In this document: positions 6,736-12,456 of the stretch, one piece after another | Position numbering within the stretch: position 1 is the first letter of the stretch | How the letters are laid out: the number at the start of each line of letters is the position of its first letter | Assembly: GCF_035938995.1 (NCBI RefSeq) | Contig: NZ_DASZGI010000222.1 | Span: forward strand, 1-12,456 | Direction of reading: 5' to 3' | DNA: 12,456 nucleotides | From: DASZGI01 sp035938995 | GTDB taxonomy: Bacteria; Actinomycetota; Actinomycetes; Streptomycetales; Catenulisporaceae | Notes under the pieces: model-generated | Database searches by the model: none | What the model was told of the DNA's origin: nothing | The model's input: the letters and a program-made list of their open reading frames with translations, nothing else | Translations under genes and position numbers: made by a program

Positions 6736-6880
6736 GCACGCCCTGCTCCCCCGTCAGGGCGGTGCCTGGTGGGGCCACCTCGGTTTCGAGGACCCACCTG
6801 CGTGCTGGGCGGCTCCCCCCGTGGCTGTCCAGGGCGCCGCGCCGACTCGCGTCCCCCCGTGCGCGAGTCGGCGCCTTTTT
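6736..6880 (+). ncRNA. 6C-type small RNA (C-rich hairpin loops)
   Basis: Two hairpins carry the same loop, TCCCCCCGTG, with six consecutive C. The first is CTGGGCGGC/GCTGTCCAG (6805-6832). The second is a perfect 13-bp stem from 6839 to 6874, followed by C and T5. Paired hairpins with runs of at least six C in the loops define the actinobacterial 6C RNA family, called B11 in mycobacteria, whose C-rich loops are reported to pair with G-rich mRNA sites such as ribosome binding sites. Two more structures lie upstream. One is a 5' hairpin (6736-6765) with stem GCACGCCCTG, one bulged G and loop CTCCCCCGT. The other is a central stem GGTGGG/CCCACC (6768-6773 with 6793-6798) enclosing CCTCG-GTTT-CGAGG. 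The predicted RNA is about 145 nt. The 5' end is inferred from the promoter; the 3' end is set by the terminator. It converges on moaA. Confidence 0.85.
6839..6880 (+). terminator. Intrinsic terminator, also the 3' hairpin of the 6C RNA
   Basis: GCGCCGACTCGCG (6839-6851) pairs with CGCGAGTCGGCGC (6862-6874), followed by C and TTTTT (6876-6880). It is the only hairpin in the window with a clear T-run. It points to the right and shields the convergent moaA gene, whose stop lies about 45 nt further on. Confidence 0.85.
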
Positions 6881-6925
6881 CTGTCCTCGTCTTCCTTACC
6901 GCGCTTGACGCGGAGCGCCGACGCG

Positions 6926-7939
6926 CTAGCCGCCGATCGCGGACATGGGGCGCTGCGGCTGAACGAATCCCGGCTCGCCGATGCCCGCCGCGGCCTTCTT
7001 GCCGAGCATCGCGACCTGCCAGGCCGCGGCGACCGCCTCGTCGGGCGCGCCGGAGCGAAGCAGGGTGCGCAGATCGGATTCCTCGCGGGCGAACAGGCAG
7101 GTGCGCACCTGTCCGTCGGCGGTGATGCGGGTGCGGTCGCAGGCGCCGCAGAACGGCCGGGTGACCGAGGCGATGACGCCGACGCGGCCGCCGCCCGGCG
7201 CTCCAGGGCCGCCGTCAACCAGCCACGTCTCGGCGGGCGCGGAGCCGCGCACCTGGTCGCCTTCGGGCACGAGGGTGAACCGGGTGCGCAGCGCGGCCAG
7301 GATCTCCTCGGCGGTCACCATCGCGTCCCGATCCCAGCCGTGCTGGGCGTCGAGCGGCATCTGCTCGATGAAGCGCAGTTCGTAGCCGCGGTCCAGGCAC
7401 CAGCGCAGCAGCGCGGGGGCCTCGTGGTCGTTGATTCCGCGCATCAGCACGGTGTTGATCTTCACCGGGCGCAGGCCGGCCTGGTGGGCGGCCTCGATGC
7501 CGGCCAGCACGCGCGCGTGGCGGTCGCGACGCGTCAGGGTGCGGAAGACGTCCGGATCGAGGGTGTCGAGGGAGACGTTGACCCGGTCCAGCCCGGCCGC
7601 CGCCAGCGGCCCGGCCAGGCGTTCGAGCCCGACCGCGTTGGTGGTCAGGGAAAGGCGCGGGCGCGGGGCGAGTGCGGCCAGCCGGGCGACGATCGCCGGC
7701 AGGCCCGGGCGGATCAGCGGTTCACCGCCGGTGAGCCGGACGTCGCGGATGCCCAACAGCGACACGCCGATGCCGACCAGGCGCACGATCTCGTCATCGG
7801 TCAGCAGCTCGGCCTTGGGTAGCCAGGGCAGCCCTTCGGCCGGCATGCAGTAGGCGCAGCGCAGATCGCAGCGATCGGTCAGAGACAGCCTCAGATCCGT
7901 GGCTGTCCGACCGAACCGGTCCGCGAGCACTGCACCCAT
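6926..7939 (-). CDS. moaA: GTP 3',8-cyclase MoaA (molybdenum cofactor biosynthesis)
   Basis: MoaA is the radical SAM enzyme that turns GTP into 3',8-cyclo-7,8-dihydro-GTP, the first step to the molybdenum cofactor. The product is 337 residues, full length. The radical SAM cluster Cys24, Cys28 and Cys31 is in CDLRCAYC; GGEP (71-74) is the SAM-binding motif. LTTNAVGL and VNVSLDTLDP follow as in MoaA. The C-terminal second 4Fe-4S site has Cys264, Cys267 and Cys281 in the expected C-x2-C-x13-C spacing. The last residues are GG, the C-terminal motif needed for catalysis in MoaA. The ATG at 7937-7939 has no ribosome binding site, but a -10 box ends 6 nt upstream, so the mRNA is probably leaderless. 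No other moa, mog or moe gene is in the window, so the rest of the pathway must be elsewhere. Confidence 0.96.
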   Translation of the reverse strand: MGAVLADRFGRTATDLRLSLTDRCDLRCAYCMPAEGLPWLPKAELLTDDEIVRLVGIGVSLLGIRDVRLTGGEPLIRPGLPAIVARLAALAPRPRLSLTTNAVGLERLAGPLAAAGLDRVNVSLDTLDPDVFRTLTRRDRHARVLAGIEAAHQAGLRPVKINTVLMRGINDHEAPALLRWCLDRGYELRFIEQMPLDAQHGWDRDAMVTAEEILAALRTRFTLVPEGDQVRGSAPAETWLVDGGPGAPGGGRVGVIASVTRPFCGACDRTRITADGQVRTCLFAREESDLRTLLRSGAPDEAVAAAWQVAMLGKKAAAGIGEPGFVQPQRPMSAIGG

Positions 7940-7945
7940 GATCCG

Positions 7946-7951
7946 AGTCTA
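7946..7951 (-). promoter_or_regulatory. -10 box of a probable leaderless moaA promoter
   Basis: On the minus strand TAGACT lies 6 nt before the moaA ATG and fits TANNNT, the actinobacterial -10 box. The region 17-18 nt further upstream shows no good -35 match. With no ribosome binding site before the ATG, a leaderless transcript is the simplest reading. Confidence 0.45.
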
Positions 7952-7959
7952 GGCGCTTT

Positions 7960-7978
7960 CCCGGACAGTATCTCCGGG
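7960..7978. repeat. Short inverted repeat between the glycosidase gene and moaA
   Basis: CCCGGA (7960-7965) and TCCGGG (7973-7978) form a perfect 6-bp inverted repeat around 7 nt. It lies 30 nt after the stop of the glycosidase gene and in the spacer/-35 region of moaA. It could be a short terminator for the former or a binding site for a regulator of the latter. The arms are short, so chance is possible. Confidence 0.35.
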
Positions 7979-8008
7979 TACCGGGCGTACTCGCGGACCG
8001 ATTCGCCG

Positions 8009-10045
8009 TCAGCGCAGGTACACGGAGACGAAGTCGCGGTCGGATGCCTCGAAATACCGGTTGGCGGGCTGGACGAAGTCCCAGAGCTTGTTCGGCGTGG
8101 GGTTCGTCGGGTCGCCGTTGTAGTACATGAACGAGACCCAGTCCGGGTTGATGTCCAGCTCCATCGCGTAGACGCAGCCAGCCGCCTGAAGCAGCTTGGC
8201 GAGCGTGTAGACGGACAGCTGGCCACCGCTGACGTACACGATGTCGCCCTTGGCGGTCATGCCGACGCCGGAGCGCGCGATGTAGTAGGAGTTCTTGATC
8301 GTGTAGCCCCACTGCGCGCTGGAGCCGTCGCCGGGGCCGACGGTCACCTGGCTGTTGTCGACCAGCAGGCTCAGGTTCTCCCGGACACCGACGACGTTCG
8401 AGGCCATCGTCTCATCCCGGCCCCACAAGCCGATCTTTATCGATCCGTCCTGGTAGAAGACCTCGGCGGCCTTGTTGTTGACCAGCGGCACCGCGGTCCT
8501 GCCCTCGGCGTAGAAGCCGCCGAGCGCGTCGTCCGGCTTGATCTTGAAGCCGCCGTTCCAGGTCGCGACCAGGCCGTTGCGGGCGTCGGCGGCGATGCTG
8601 TCGGGCGCCTGCCAGGTCCCGCCGGGCTGCTGGTAGCCGGGGTGCAGGCCGAACTTCAGCGAGCTCTGGTTCATCCAGACGGCGTACGCGAGGTCGGAGG
8701 TGTGCTGGGCGTCGGGGCGCAGCGCGGCCTTCTCGACGATCGGCACGTTGGCGGAGTTGTACGTGACCGGGTGCCAGACGCCCTCGCCGGGGACGGTGCC
8801 AGTGGCCAGCGGCGTGATGTCGGTCGGCAGGTCGGCCGGCGTCTTGACCTTGGTGGTGGGCGTCGGCGCGCTCGGGCCCTGCAGCTGGGAGAGCTGGCTG
8901 GAGTTGAGCTGACCGCCGGTGACCGGCGGCTTGTAGCTGGCGTTCTCCAGCCAGGTGACCGCCCAGCCGAGGCCGTGGTCGCGGCCCCATTCGGCGACGC
9001 GGGCGTTGAGCGGGTCGGTGCCCGGGCCGGTGATGTACGGGTACATCGTGATGCCCACGTAACCGACGAGGATCACGAACACGCCGAGGATGCTGCGCCG
9101 GATGATCTTGCGGCGGCGCAGGATGTGCGGCGGGACCGGCTTCTTGCCCTTGCGGCGGCCGGAGCGCCCGCCGGGGCCGTTCGGGCCGTCGGGACCGTCT
9201 CCGTCGCCGCCGCCCGCGCCGGCCGCGGTGCCGGGGCGGTACGCGCCGTTCTCGTCCTCTTCGAGCAGGCTGGTCGACCCGGCGCGCAGCGCGGCCCGGG
9301 TCGGCGAGGCGGAGGGGCGGGGGCGCAGCCCGTGTTCGTCGACGACCGTGGCGGCATAGGGGTCCGCGCCGTACGGGTCCGCCTGGTTGTACTGGTCACG
9401 GCGGCCGTACTGGTCGGCGCCGTAGCCGTCCCGCCTGCGCGGGTCGCCTCCGTAGGGGTCGGCGGCGTACCGGTCGCCACCGGAGTACTGGCGGCTGGGG
9501 CCCTGCTCGGCGCCGTACCTGCCGGCGCCCGCGCCGTACGGGTCGACCCTGGTTTGATCGGCGCCGCCTTGATTCGCACTGCCTTGGTTGGCGCCGCTTT
9601 GATGGGCACCGCCTCGATGGGAACCACGCGGATCTGCGCCGTACTGATCGCCGCCGTATTGCTCGGAACCGGAGGGGTCGGGGGCAGCCCGCCCAGTAGT
9701 GCGCCGGGGTGCGCCGCCGCCGTATCCGTCGTCGTACGACCAGCCGCCTCCGTGCTGGTTCTGGTCGGCGGAGGGCTGAGGCTGAGCGGAGGCGCCGCGG
9801 CGGCCACGTCCGCCCTGGCCGTCGCCGGCCTGCCGCTGCCGCTCGGCGGCCTCGTCGTGGGCCCGCGTCTGGAACGGGTCGTACGCCGGCGGCCTGCGCG
9901 ACGTGCGGGGCTGCTGCGCCGGATCGCCGTAACGGGGGGATTCCTGGCGTGGGCGCGGCTCCTGCGGAGGCTGGCCCGCGGGCTGCGGTTCCGGAGGTCG
10001 GGGACCGTAGTCCGGGAACTCCGTGCCGTTCGGTCCGTAGGCCAT
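8009..10045 (-). CDS. Membrane-anchored phosphodiester glycosidase-like protein with long low-complexity N-terminus
   Basis: From the ATG at 10043-10045 (MAYGPNGTEFPDYG; GGGGG lies 10 nt upstream) the protein has 678 residues. Residues 1 to about 300 are predicted disordered and cytoplasmic, rich in Gly, Pro, Gln, Asp, Tyr and Arg. They include QYGADP/DPYGGDP-like units and a short run of five-residue repeats. A basic stretch (RRKGKKPVPPHILRRRKIIRR) precedes one membrane helix at about 318-338 (SILGVFVILVGYVGITMYPYI). The outer domain from about 340 has WNGGFKI at 496-502, GGFYAEGR, and CVYAMELDINPDWVSF (about 624-639). These resemble the NAGPA/phosphodiester glycosidase domain found in actinobacterial surface proteins. 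The substrate is unknown; a cell-envelope phosphodiester-linked sugar is a guess. The frame is open up to 10216, but no start there has a ribosome binding site. An ECF-like promoter lies about 100 nt upstream. moaA follows after 69 nt. Confidence 0.8.
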   Translation of the reverse strand: MAYGPNGTEFPDYGPRPPEPQPAGQPPQEPRPRQESPRYGDPAQQPRTSRRPPAYDPFQTRAHDEAAERQRQAGDGQGGRGRRGASAQPQPSADQNQHGGGWSYDDGYGGGAPRRTTGRAAPDPSGSEQYGGDQYGADPRGSHRGGAHQSGANQGSANQGGADQTRVDPYGAGAGRYGAEQGPSRQYSGGDRYAADPYGGDPRRRDGYGADQYGRRDQYNQADPYGADPYAATVVDEHGLRPRPSASPTRAALRAGSTSLLEEDENGAYRPGTAAGAGGGDGDGPDGPNGPGGRSGRRKGKKPVPPHILRRRKIIRRSILGVFVILVGYVGITMYPYITGPGTDPLNARVAEWGRDHGLGWAVTWLENASYKPPVTGGQLNSSQLSQLQGPSAPTPTTKVKTPADLPTDITPLATGTVPGEGVWHPVTYNSANVPIVEKAALRPDAQHTSDLAYAVWMNQSSLKFGLHPGYQQPGGTWQAPDSIAADARNGLVATWNGGFKIKPDDALGGFYAEGRTAVPLVNNKAAEVFYQDGSIKIGLWGRDETMASNVVGVRENLSLLVDNSQVTVGPGDGSSAQWGYTIKNSYYIARSGVGMTAKGDIVYVSGGQLSVYTLAKLLQAAGCVYAMELDINPDWVSFMYYNGDPTNPTPNKLWDFVQPANRYFEASDRDFVSVYLR
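9554..9628 (-). repeat. Five tandem 15-bp repeats inside the glycosidase gene
   Basis: Five consecutive units of 15 bp start at 9554, 9569, 9584, 9599 and 9614, with plus-strand forms close to TTGATGGGCGCCGCC. On the coding strand they give a five-residue periodicity (GAHQS, GANQG, SANQG, GADQT) in the disordered cytoplasmic part of the protein. The in-frame unit length suggests growth and loss by slippage. Confidence 0.8.
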
Positions 10046-10142
10046 GATCTGGAAGCCCCCAAGGCGTGACGGGCGGTGCCTAAACCGCGGCTGAGCTGTG
10101 TCTCTTCGTCGAGCACGGACTTTCCTTATCCGTACCTGAAAC

Positions 10143-10168
10143 GACGCGCCGGAGTGCGACCTGGTTCC
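10143..10168 (-). promoter_or_regulatory. ECF-sigma-type promoter candidate upstream of the surface glycosidase gene
   Basis: On the minus strand GGAACC (10163-10168), 16 nt and CGTC (10143-10146) match the GGAAC-N16-CGTC type recognised by several envelope-stress ECF sigma factors of the SigE/SigM group. Initiation would give a leader of about 90 nt before the ATG at 10045. A second possible site is a TAGAGT box around 10206-10211 without a good -35. Confidence 0.5.
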
Positions 10169-10288
10169 GATCCCGCTCCCGCGATTGATCGCCGCGTGCA
10201 CAACTCTAGTGCGCACACCCGGTTATCACCGCGCGCCACGGGCGAACGTGTGTTGCTCTCTGCCACGTTGTGGCGTGTCACGGCCGCA

Positions 10289-10321
10289 GCGCCCGGCGGG
10301 TTCAGTCAACGCGCCGGGTGC
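10289..10321 (-). terminator. Hairpin downstream of prsW
   Basis: GCGCCCGGCG (10289-10298) and CGCCGGGTGC (10312-10321) form a 10-bp stem with one G-T pair and a 13-nt loop, 25 nt after the prsW stop. There is no T-run on the minus strand. It probably separates prsW from the glycosidase gene. Confidence 0.5.
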
Positions 10322-10346
10322 CAGAAAGTGCGGTGCCGCTAGCTGG

Positions 10347-11672
10347 TCAGGCCGAGCCGCCCGGGTATGGAGGGTAAGGCGCCGCCGGCGGTGGTGGCGC
10401 GTAGTGGCCGGGCAGCGGGGTGAATCCGGAGGTGCCCCAACCGGCGGCCGGGTTCCACGCGGGCGGTTGCGGCGGTCCCCACCCAGGGTGGGCACCGGGC
10501 CACGGCGCCGGGCCCGACGGCTGTGGGCGTGCGGCGTCGGCGGCCTGTTCGGCCGCGGACAGGTCTTGCTCGATCACTCCCCCGGCCTGGCTGTAGGCGA
10601 CGAACAACAGGACGCTGACGACGATCTCGACGATCCACCAGAAGTGTCCGGCCACGTAGTCGTTGACGCCGTGCAGTACGGCGGTCAGCGCCAGGCCGAA
10701 GATGGCAAGCCAGACCCGGTGCCGGGTGAAGCGCACCGCCAGGCCGATGAAGTAGCCGGTGATGCCGGCCCAGATCGCGTGGCTCATCGGGTCGGTGACG
10801 AACCGCCAGGAGCCTTGGGTGATCGAGGCGAGGACGACCGCGGCGGGGCTGGCGCCCTCCTGCGCGGCTTGGGTCATCTCGCCGGGGATGACCTTGGTGA
10901 TGTACTCGACGGCTTCGGCGGCGCCGAACGCCAGGCCGCTGACCGCGCCGAGGAAGAGGTAGTCCTTCGGGGTCAGCGAGGCCCAGGCGTGCCGGTGCAC
11001 ATAGGCGAGCACTGCGATCGGGAGCGCCTTGGCGAACTCCTCGGGGATGCCGACGGTGAACACCGAGGAGACGACGTTGTCGGTCCCGGCGTGCAGCGTG
11101 CGCTCGAGAAAGACCGCGAGCGGCGCCTCGAGGACCAGGCCGATCGCGGCGACCTCGGCCAGCATCAGGGGCTTGACCATCGGCGGGCGCACCGAGATCC
11201 ACAGCACCAGCAGCCAGGCGCAGGCGAAGTAGACCGCGAACACCCAGGACGACTGGGTGGCCTGCGACAGGTCGGGGAAGGCGACCAGGGCGAAGGAGGG
11301 CACGACGACCAGCCCGACGAACAGGACCGTGATCCAGTTACGCAGCGACCGGTCGCGCAGCCAGCGCTGGAACGGCAGCACCACGGCGGGCGACGGGAAC
11401 GCGGTGTGCGTCGGGCGCGGTGGCCGTGGCGGGGCGTACGGGCCGAAGCCGTACGGCGGCTCTCCTAGATACTGCTGTCCCTGTCCCGCGTAGTGCTGCT
11501 GGTACTGCGGCTCCTGATACAGCGGCTGCTGGGGCTGCTGGGGCTGCTGTTGTTGCGGCTGCTGATACTGGGGTCCGGGCCCCTGGTACTGCCCGTCCGG
11601 CCATCCGTAACCCGGTTGCTGCTGCGGCTGTGGTCCTTGCGGCTGGCCCTGTGGGCCCGGCGGTACGGTCAC
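10347..11672 (-). CDS. PrsW-family intramembrane protease with Gln/Pro-rich termini
   Basis: From the GTG at 11670-11672 the protein is 441 residues. This start is chosen because GGGGGA lies 8 nt upstream; the frame is open to 11768 without a better start. PrsW-type proteases cut membrane proteins; in Bacillus PrsW cleaves the anti-sigma factor RsiW and so releases an ECF sigma factor. The polytopic core (about 110-360, roughly eight membrane helices) has the family motifs GIPEEFAK with Glu211 and Glu212, FGAAEAVEY with Glu253, MSHAIWAG with His298, and LHGVND with His334 and Asp338. The first 90 residues are Gln/Pro/Gly/Tyr-rich (PQQQQPQQPQQPLYQEP) and the last 70 are Pro/Ala/Gly/Trp-rich, both probably disordered. 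These long tails make it bigger than Bacillus PrsW (about 220 residues). The target in this organism is unknown. Confidence 0.88.
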   Translation of the reverse strand: MTVPPGPQGQPQGPQPQQQPGYGWPDGQYQGPGPQYQQPQQQQPQQPQQPLYQEPQYQQHYAGQGQQYLGEPPYGFGPYAPPRPPRPTHTAFPSPAVVLPFQRWLRDRSLRNWITVLFVGLVVVPSFALVAFPDLSQATQSSWVFAVYFACAWLLVLWISVRPPMVKPLMLAEVAAIGLVLEAPLAVFLERTLHAGTDNVVSSVFTVGIPEEFAKALPIAVLAYVHRHAWASLTPKDYLFLGAVSGLAFGAAEAVEYITKVIPGEMTQAAQEGASPAAVVLASITQGSWRFVTDPMSHAIWAGITGYFIGLAVRFTRHRVWLAIFGLALTAVLHGVNDYVAGHFWWIVEIVVSVLLFVAYSQAGGVIEQDLSAAEQAADAARPQPSGPAPWPGAHPGWGPPQPPAWNPAAGWGTSGFTPLPGHYAPPPPAAPYPPYPGGSA

Positions 11673-11864
11673 GGCGCGGCTCCCCCTTGCGGTGGCTGGT
11701 GTCGGTCCTGCGGCGGTCGTCGCGCACCGTGGTGCCCGGGGTTCACACCGGTTCGCCGCGCCCGGCATCGTCTCACGGGCGGCGGAGCCAGGCGACCAGT
11801 TCCGGCCCGGCGCCGCGGAGCGTTGCCGCCCGATGGCTGCGTACGGGTGGATGACGGACGGCGG
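11673..11864. other. Intergenic region between the allantoicase gene and prsW
   Basis: About 190 nt hold the ribosome binding site of prsW at the left end. I see no strong hairpin or clear -35/-10 pair, so whether prsW is read through from the allantoicase gene or has its own promoter is open. Confidence 0.4.
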
Positions 11865-12456
11865 TCAGGCGGTGCGCTTCCACCGGCGCACCAGGGCGGC
11901 GTGCCCATCCGGCGTCACTTCGCCGAGCGCGCGGAGCCGCGCCATGCCGCCGTCGGGATACACATCGAGGCGAAGTCGGGTGGACGGCGCCGCGTCCCGG
12001 ACCAGGAAACGGTGCAGGGTGTCGGGCTGGAGCTTGGTGGCGGGCAGCAGCGTGGTCCAGGCGTCCGGCCTCGGCTCATGGCCCGGCTCGACCCGGGCGG
12101 CGGACACCGTGGCCTTGTGCGGGGCGTTGCCCTTGAAGTGCGTCGCATCGAGTTCGAGGATCCGCACCACGCCCTCGCCGAGCAGTTCGATCTCCACCCA
12201 GTCGTGGCCGGGTCCGCGTCGCCGGGCGTTCTCCCAGCCCTCCCCCATCGTGCGTGCCTGGCCCGGCATCAGGAGGTTCTCCGGGCGCCCGTAGAACTGA
12301 TCGCTGCACCCGACGATGCGCGCCCCGTCGCTGAGCGCGGCCAGGTTGACGGTCACGCCGACGAGGAAGTCGGGGTCGGCCACCGGTTCGCCGTGCACGC
12401 GCAGGCGGGCGATTCCGCCGTCCGGGATCATGTTGAGCCGCACGTGGGTGAAGCGG
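11865..12456 (-). CDS. alc: Allantoicase, C-terminal part (5' end outside window)
   Basis: The frame is open to the right edge (196 residues before the stop at 11865-11867), so the N-terminal 130-170 residues and the start are missing. Allantoicase hydrolyses allantoate to ureidoglycolate and urea in purine and allantoin breakdown. The family has two similar beta-sandwich domains, each ending in a characteristic segment, and both ends are visible. The first is FTHVRLNMIPDGGIARLRVHGEP at the window edge; the second is TRLRLDVYPDGGMARLRALGEV about 20 residues before the C-terminus. Between them come SDQFYGRPENLLMPGQA, MGEGWENARRRGPGHDWVEIELLGEG and ELDATHFKGNAPHKATV, all typical of allantoicase. 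It is the last gene before a gap of about 190 nt to prsW and is unrelated to it in function. Other allantoin-pathway genes would be expected to the right of the window. Confidence 0.92.
   Translation of the reverse strand, partial: RFTHVRLNMIPDGGIARLRVHGEPVADPDFLVGVTVNLAALSDGARIVGCSDQFYGRPENLLMPGQARTMGEGWENARRRGPGHDWVEIELLGEGVVRILELDATHFKGNAPHKATVSAARVEPGHEPRPDAWTTLLPATKLQPDTLHRFLVRDAAPSTRLRLDVYPDGGMARLRALGEVTPDGHAALVRRWKRTA

Larger units (their letters stand above)
10046..10346. other. Intergenic region between prsW and the glycosidase gene
   Basis: About 300 nt hold no convincing gene. From right to left on the minus strand it contains a hairpin terminator after prsW, an unassigned stretch, the ECF-type promoter candidate and the leader of the glycosidase gene. 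Frames that cross it are extensions or shadows of neighbouring genes. Confidence 0.6.

Noticed and set aside
6734..7822. Plus-strand open frame of 362 codons across the 6C RNA and moaA antisense
   Set aside because: It crosses an RNA gene with its terminator and then runs antisense to moaA; the translation is low complexity.
9360..9700. Possible CRISPR or intergenic repeat array
   Set aside because: The repeats are degenerate, lie within a coding frame in multiples of three and have no spacers; they encode Gly/Tyr/Asp/Pro-rich protein repeats.
8642..10069. Plus-strand open frame of 475 codons opposite the glycosidase gene, with repeats resembling a pentapeptide-repeat protein (ALIGAAL-like)
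   Set aside because: It is antisense to a clear membrane-anchored protein gene; the apparent pentapeptides are the reverse reading of the 15-bp repeats, and there is no ribosome binding site or family match.
10185..11468. Plus-strand open frame of 427 codons opposite prsW
   Set aside because: A GC-rich antisense shadow; the translation is Arg/Gly/Asp/Gln-rich with no domain, whereas the minus strand encodes all PrsW motifs.
11500..11620. CTG-like microsatellite as a non-coding element
   Set aside because: It is the coding sequence of the Gln/Pro-rich N-terminus of the PrsW protein and stays in frame.

Overview
The window is chromosomal DNA of a very GC-rich actinomycete. The signs are G/C-ending codons throughout, actinobacterial families (DUF3099, an InhA-like enoyl reductase directly after a MabA-like reductase, WXG100-type proteins, a 6C small RNA) and frequent GTG/TTG starts. 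The gene set resembles Streptomyces/Catenulispora-type actinomycetes, but I cannot name a genus from sequence alone.

Layout. Positions 1-1150 (minus) hold two small helical proteins of the type VII (ESX/WXG100) secretion-substrate type, 16 nt apart; the second runs off the left edge. Positions 1365-2878 (minus) hold a fabG-fabI pair for fatty acid elongation, arranged like mabA-inhA. A divergent promoter region separates this from tldD-tldE (3048-5998, plus), a metalloprotease pair with a 4-nt overlap, both with TTG starts and strong ribosome binding sites. A 13-bp inverted repeat follows tldE and lies directly against the promoter of a DUF3099 membrane protein gene (6095-6631, plus), which looks leaderless. 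The gap after it holds a 6C-type non-coding RNA (about 6736-6880, plus) with its own promoter and an intrinsic terminator.

From 6926 to the right edge all genes are on the minus strand. In transcription order they are a partial allantoicase gene, a PrsW-family membrane protease, a membrane-anchored phosphodiester glycosidase-like protein with a long low-complexity N-terminus, and moaA (molybdenum cofactor synthesis).

Most protein genes are ordinary housekeeping or accessory genes, and I see no mobile element, CRISPR array, tRNA, rRNA or obviously new multi-gene defence or biosynthetic system. The most interesting signals are regulatory. The 6C RNA has an extra 5' hairpin with a C5 loop, and a 13-nt stretch of that hairpin is perfectly complementary to the stop codon/ribosome binding site junction of the WXG100 operon in the same window. 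An ECF-sigma-like promoter (GGAACC-N16-CGTC) precedes the surface glycosidase gene that follows prsW. moaA and the DUF3099 gene both have a -10 box exactly 6 nt before the start codon.
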